Below the pieces are notes generated by a model. The model had not been told where the DNA came from, searched no databases, and saw only the letters and a list, made by a program, of their open reading frames with translations. Shown piece by piece: positions 6,666 to 10,646 of a stretch of DNA of 10,646 nt (position 1 is the stretch's first letter; each line of letters opens with the position of its first letter). The DNA comes from JACRBK01 sp964427955. Its GTDB lineage: Bacteria; Chloroflexota; Anaerolineae; Aggregatilineales; Aggregatilineaceae. Both the position numbers and the translations under genes were made by a program. Where the stretch lies: NCBI GenBank assembly GCA_964427955.1, contig CAYRWY010000184.1, positions 1 to 10,646 of the forward strand. Direction: 5' to 3'.

Positions 6666-7502
6666 CTAGCGAATCTTGCGAAAAAGTTTCTCAGACTTGT
6701 TAATCGCCTCAAAGCGCGCGCTGTGTGGACTGGCGTCCAGGCTCTCCTGGCGTCCCAGTCCCAGGAAGCCAAACACCTTCAGGCTGTCGTTCAGCAAGGT
6801 GTGGACACGTTCTTGAAGTGAGCGGTTGAAATAGATCAGGACGTTGCGGCACAGGATCAGGTTGAATTCGTTGAATACCCCATCGGTTACCAGGTTGTGC
6901 CGCGAAAACACGATCCGCTTCTTCAGCCACGGGCGAAAAATCACATGCCCATATCCGGCGCTGTAATACTCAGAAAACTCGGCCCGCCCGCCCGCTGCCA
7001 GATAATCACGCGTGAAGTCTTGCAGTTTGTCCAGGGCAAAAACCCCGCTTGGAGCGCGCTGAAGGGCTTCTTCGCTCAGATCGGTCGCGTAGATCCGGCA
7101 CCGGTTGAGCAGACCGGCTTCATGTAACAAAATGGCGGTCGAATACACTTCCTCACCATTGGCACACCCGGCGTGCCAGATGCGAATGAAGGGATAAGTG
7201 TTCAGCAGGGGGATAACCTGCTCGCGGATCGCCGCAAAAAAGGTCGGATCGCGAAACATCGTAGATACCGAAATCGTCAGGTCACCCACCAGGCGATGCA
7301 GGCACGCCGGGTCATGCAGGACGCGCTCCAAAAGCCCTGCCACGCTGGCCAGTTTCTCACGCTGGACCCGGTCCTGAATGCGCCGCCGGAGGGTCTGGGG
7401 CGCATAATTCCGGAAGTCGTAGCCGTAATACTCGTAGATACCTTCCAGCAGCAGCCGGATTTCGAGCGCCTCGAGCGGATCGTTACCAGCCGTCTCACTC
7501 AT
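6666..7502 (-). CDS. CheR-type protein-glutamate methyltransferase
   Basis: CheR enzymes transfer a methyl group from S-adenosylmethionine to glutamate residues of chemoreceptors or related signalling proteins. This 278-aa protein has the usual CheR length. It has an N-terminal helical domain (about 12-75), TMFRDP (81-86), the SAM-binding loop GCANGEE (112-118, more often GCSTGEE or GCATGEE), ATDLS (139-143) and ILCRNVLIYF (216-225). No cheB, cheA, cheW or receptor gene is visible, so it is an orphan CheR. It starts 15 bp after the large HAMP-containing hybrid kinase, with only a weak GCGG-like ribosome site, which suggests co-expression. CheR genes next to multi-HAMP hybrid kinases usually belong to non-motility signalling pathways. 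Modification of the kinase or of a distant receptor is an inference. Confidence 0.93.
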   Translation of the reverse strand: MSETAGNDPLEALEIRLLLEGIYEYYGYDFRNYAPQTLRRRIQDRVQREKLASVAGLLERVLHDPACLHRLVGDLTISVSTMFRDPTFFAAIREQVIPLLNTYPFIRIWHAGCANGEEVYSTAILLHEAGLLNRCRIYATDLSEEALQRAPSGVFALDKLQDFTRDYLAAGGRAEFSEYYSAGYGHVIFRPWLKKRIVFSRHNLVTDGVFNEFNLILCRNVLIYFNRSLQERVHTLLNDSLKVFGFLGLGRQESLDASPHSARFEAINKSEKLFRKIR

Positions 7503-7517
7503 GCTGTGTGCCGCCGC

Positions 7518-10500
7518 TCATGTATAGGTCCATACCCGCAGCAGGGACAGAATCTGGTCATTGTCTGCCGGTTTGCTGATATAGTCCGAGGCCCCTGCCG
7601 CGATACAGGCTTCGCGATCCCCTTTCATCGCGCGGGCCGTCAGGGCGATGATTGGCAGCGTGGCGAAGCGCGCCTCCTGGCGTATCCGGCGGATGGCTTC
7701 GTACCCATCCATGATGGGCATCATAATATCCATCAGCACGATGTCGATGTCCGGATCCTTGTCGAGCAGTTGGATCCCCTCCTGGCCACTATCGGCGCAG
7801 ACCACCACCATGCCTTGCGTTTCTAACAGACTGGTGACGGAAAACAGGTTGCGGCTGTCGTCATCCACAATGAGCACTTTTTTGCCCGCCAGTTCGGTAT
7901 CCGCCCGGTGGACTTTCTTAAGCATCTCGCGCTTGCCGGGCGGTAGGTCACTGACCACCCGGTGCAGGAACAACGTCACCTCGTCCAGCAGCCGTTCGGG
8001 CGACCGGGCGTTCTTCACGATGATGGCCTGTGACATTCGGCGCAGCCGCGCATCTTCCGCTTCGGTCAGTTCGACGCCGGTGTAGACGATCACAGGGATC
8101 TCGCCGAGATCCGCCTGGCGGATCTTCTCGAGCAAGTCAAAGCCGCTCATATTGGGCAGGCGAAGGTCAAGCACGACACATCCGTAGGTCCCGTCGTTGA
8201 GAGCTCGCCACGCGTCTTCACCAGTGCCCACATCGTCGATGGTGATCCCTTCGTCGCTCAGCAGCTCTACCAGGGCGCGCCGCTCCGTCTCGTTGTCTTC
8301 GACGATCAAAATGGAGGCGGGCGGATGTTTGATGGTCCGCAGTTTTTCGAACGTTTCCTTCACCTGTTCTGGAGAGACCGGTTTTTGCAGCACATCCACG
8401 GCACCCTGTTGGAGGCCGCGCAGCCGTTCAGGCTCCACGGAAATGATGTGCACCGGGATGTGGCGGGTCAGTTGATCGTGTTTTAGACGATCCAGGACGG
8501 CCCACCCGTTGAGGGTCGGCAGCCGCAGGTCCAGGCTGATCGCGTTGGGCTGGTATTTGCGGGCCAGGGCCAGCCCCGTCTCGCCATAGGCTGTGACCAG
8601 ACACTTGAAGCCCGCCTGGTGGCCCATGTCCTGCAATATTCGCGCGAACGCGGGATCGTCTTCGATAATCAGCACGACCGGCTCGTTAGGCTGGATGTCA
8701 TGCCGGTCATCGGGGATTTCGTCCTGCTGACCCTTATAAGGCATCTCAGGGGGCACGGGCAGGTTTGGCACTGGCTCGCGGCGCGGCGGGCGGTCAACCC
8801 TCGGCGTGGGAGTGTGCGGCGTGCGGGCCGTATCCTGGTAACGCTGGGGCAGGAAGAAGGTGAACTGGCTGCCCTGGCCGGGCGCGCTGTGCACCAGTTG
8901 GATTTCGCCGTCGAGCAGGCGGGCGATCTCGCGGCTGATCGCCAGCCCCAGTCCGGTCCCGCCGTATTCCCGATTCGTGCCCGTATCGGCCTGTTGGAAC
9001 GCTTCGAAGATGATCTGCTGCTGATTTTCCGGGATACCAATGCCGGTATCGGTGACCGAAAAGGCCACCACGAAATCAGCCGTGTTCAACGCCACGCGGG
9101 TTCTATCCCATCCCTGCCGCACCTCTTTGATTTCGAGCCACACCTGGCCTTGCTCGGTGAACTTAAAGGCGTTGGAGAGCAGATTCCGCAGGAGCTGCTG
9201 CAGGCGCTTTTCGTCGGTAAAGATCGCTGGGGGAAGCTGCCGGTCCAACTGGATGGTGAAGTCCAGGTCTTTCTCCTGCGCGACCTGGCGGAAGGTGCGC
9301 TCCTGGTTGTCGCACACCTCGGTGAGTGACACCCGGCGGGTCTCGATGGTGACCGCGCCCGCTTCGATCTTGGACAGGTCCATAATATCGTTGATCAGAC
9401 CCAGCAGCTCAGACCCCGACCCATGAATCGTGTCGGCGTATTCCACCTGCTTTTCGGTCAGATTGCCTGCTTCATTGTTCGCCAGCAGGCGGGCGAGGAT
9501 CAGCATACTGTTGAGCGGTGTCCTCAATTCATGGGACATGTTGGTGAGAAACTCGGACTTGTAGCGCGAGGTGATCGCAAGCTGTTCCGCTTTGGTTTCC
9601 AGGGCACGCCGGGCCTCTTCGACCTGACGACTTTTCTGTTCGACTTCCTGTGTCTGGCGTTTCAGCTCGCGGGCCTGTTCCTCCAGTTCGGAGTTTGTCT
9701 TTTCGAGTTCATTCTGCTTGGCCTGTAATTCCTCCGCCATAGCCTGGGATTCGTTGAGCAGCCCTTCGGTACGCATGGTGGCGCCGATTGTATTGAGCAC
9801 AATCCCAATGCTTTCGGTGAGCTGTTCCAGGAAGGTGAGGTTGACCTCGGAAAACCGGCTGAAGGACGCCAGCTCGATGACGGCCAGCACTTCCTCTTCG
9901 TAGATGATCGGCAGGACGACGATGTTGCGGGGGGAGGCCGATCCCAGTCCTGAGGAGATATGAATGTAATCGCCTGGTACCTCGGTGATCAAAATACGTT
10001 GCTTTTCGAGCGCACATTGGCCCACCAGCCCTTCGGACAGGCGGAACCGGTTGGAAAGCTCCTTGCGCTCGCGGTAGGCGTAGCTGGCTCTCAGCTTCAA
10101 GATAGGCTCGCCACTCTCGATGTCTTTCAAAAAGAAGGCGCCATGCTGCGCGGACACAGTCGGGGCCAGCTCGCTCAGGATCAGCTTGGCCACCACGTCC
10201 AGGTTGCGCTGTCCTTGCAGCATCCGGTTGAAGCGGGTCAGGTTCGTCTTCAGCCAGTCTTGCTCGGTATTGATCCGGGTGGTCTCGCGCAGATTGCTGA
10301 TCATCTCGTTTACGGTATCTTTGAGTTCGGCCACTTCGCCGAGCGCCTCGACGGTGATCTCTTGCGAGAGATCGCCTTCGGTCACAGCGGCGGCTACCTC
10401 GCTGATGGCGCGCACCTGGGTCGTCAGGTTGGCCGCGAGTTCGTTGACATTGTCGGTGAGATCGCGCCAGATGCCCCGCGCACCCGGAACATTGGCCTGG

Positions 10501-10646
10501 CCGCCCAGCCGGCCCTCGATCCCGACTTCGCGCGCGACGTCGGTCACCTGGTCGGCAAAAATGGCCAGCGTATCGATCATGTCATTGATCGTTTTGGCGA
10601 GCGACGCGATTTCCCCTCGGGCTGTGAGTATCAGTTTTCTTTGCAG
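7518..10646 (-). CDS. Multi-HAMP GAF hybrid histidine kinase with three receivers (5' end outside window)
   Basis: 1042 residues are visible. The frame is open to the window edge, so the first in-frame ATG (10580) is not the true start. Positions below count from it. Tandem HAMP-type signal helices (1-100, including TEGDLSQ at 68-73 and preceding residues up to the edge) lead to a GAF domain (about 125-265) and a long coiled coil (275-345). HisKA has H350 in MSHELRTPLN. HATPase_c has N470, DTGIGIP (511-517) and GTGLGL (541-546). A proline-rich linker (583-630) precedes three receivers with phospho-acceptors D684, D805 and D951 and lysines K733, K856 and K1003. The middle receiver lacks the proline usual after the lysine (KN). 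This is a widespread family of stress and developmental hybrid kinases. No membrane segment is visible in this part. It probably heads a unit with cheR and may feed phosphate to the receiver kinases downstream. Confidence 0.94.
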   Translation of the reverse strand: MQRKLILTARGEIASLAKTINDMIDTLAIFADQVTDVAREVGIEGRLGGQANVPGARGIWRDLTDNVNELAANLTTQVRAISEVAAAVTEGDLSQEITVEALGEVAELKDTVNEMISNLRETTRINTEQDWLKTNLTRFNRMLQGQRNLDVVAKLILSELAPTVSAQHGAFFLKDIESGEPILKLRASYAYRERKELSNRFRLSEGLVGQCALEKQRILITEVPGDYIHISSGLGSASPRNIVVLPIIYEEEVLAVIELASFSRFSEVNLTFLEQLTESIGIVLNTIGATMRTEGLLNESQAMAEELQAKQNELEKTNSELEEQARELKRQTQEVEQKSRQVEEARRALETKAEQLAITSRYKSEFLTNMSHELRTPLNSMLILARLLANNEAGNLTEKQVEYADTIHGSGSELLGLINDIMDLSKIEAGAVTIETRRVSLTEVCDNQERTFRQVAQEKDLDFTIQLDRQLPPAIFTDEKRLQQLLRNLLSNAFKFTEQGQVWLEIKEVRQGWDRTRVALNTADFVVAFSVTDTGIGIPENQQQIIFEAFQQADTGTNREYGGTGLGLAISREIARLLDGEIQLVHSAPGQGSQFTFFLPQRYQDTARTPHTPTPRVDRPPRREPVPNLPVPPEMPYKGQQDEIPDDRHDIQPNEPVVLIIEDDPAFARILQDMGHQAGFKCLVTAYGETGLALARKYQPNAISLDLRLPTLNGWAVLDRLKHDQLTRHIPVHIISVEPERLRGLQQGAVDVLQKPVSPEQVKETFEKLRTIKHPPASILIVEDNETERRALVELLSDEGITIDDVGTGEDAWRALNDGTYGCVVLDLRLPNMSGFDLLEKIRQADLGEIPVIVYTGVELTEAEDARLRRMSQAIIVKNARSPERLLDEVTLFLHRVVSDLPPGKREMLKKVHRADTELAGKKVLIVDDDSRNLFSVTSLLETQGMVVVCADSGQEGIQLLDKDPDIDIVLMDIMMPIMDGYEAIRRIRQEARFATLPIIALTARAMKGDREACIAAGASDYISKPADNDQILSLLRVWTYT

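Noticed and set aside
8619..9329. 236-codon plus-strand open frame opposite the hybrid kinase
   Set aside because: It is antisense to conserved kinase and receiver motifs with no recognisable protein features. The plus-strand frames at 2916-3611, 3618-4193 and 7173-7826 were dropped for the same reason.
7518..10580. ATG at 10580 as the true start of the hybrid kinase
   Set aside because: The frame stays open for 22 more codons to the window edge. Those residues (ending ARGEIASLAKTIND) fit the repeating HAMP pattern, so the gene begins outside.
1..10646. CRISPR arrays, tRNA/rRNA genes, insertion sequences or phage genes
   Set aside because: No direct-repeat arrays, cloverleaf-like sequences, transposase motifs or terminal inverted repeats were seen. 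Gaps between genes are all under 180 bp.

Overview
The window reads as part of a circadian-clock (Kai) and two-component signalling locus. All eight real genes lie on the minus strand, so transcription runs from high to low coordinates. Base composition is moderately GC-rich, and coding sequence fills nearly everything. KaiB and KaiC are very close to the cyanobacterial proteins. However, no cyanobacterial-type kaiA, sasA or rpaA is present, and the neighbours are a mix of receiver/kinase genes plus an orphan cheR. My best guess is a Chloroflexota-like bacterium (filamentous anoxygenic phototroph or relative). A cyanobacterium or another kaiBC-bearing phylum cannot be excluded from sequence reading alone.

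Layout in transcription order. (1) 10646-7518: the C-terminal 1042 residues of a large HAMP-GAF-histidine kinase with three receivers; its start lies outside the window. (2) 7502-6666: CheR-type methyltransferase, 15 bp behind. (3) After a 61-bp AT-rich gap, 6604-5432: histidine kinase with an N-terminal receiver. (4) After a 178-bp gap, the largest in the window, 5253-4798: Rcp1-like single-domain response regulator with a GTG start. (5) After 70 bp, 4727-2784: receiver-PAS-GAF histidine kinase. (6) 23 bp on, 2760-1894: receiver protein with an alpha-helical C-terminal domain that resembles the KaiC-binding domain of KaiA. (7) Overlapping it by 8 bp, 1901-1608: kaiB. (8) 11 bp on, 1596-76: kaiC with both ATPase domains and all phosphorylation-site residues. 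(9) 57 bp further, a well-placed ribosome site and ATG at 18-16 mark the start of a following gene cut by the window edge.

The main point of interest is gene 6. It has the length (288 aa) and two-part layout of KaiA (about 284 aa), but an intact phosphorylatable receiver where KaiA has a pseudo-receiver. It is translationally coupled to kaiB and kaiC. I infer that genes 4-8 form a KaiABC-like oscillator with built-in phosphorelay input, in which the receiver would gate a KaiA-like activator of KaiC. Altogether the window holds seven receiver domains and three histidine kinases but no DNA-binding output domain and no visible Hpt domain, so the output must be encoded elsewhere.
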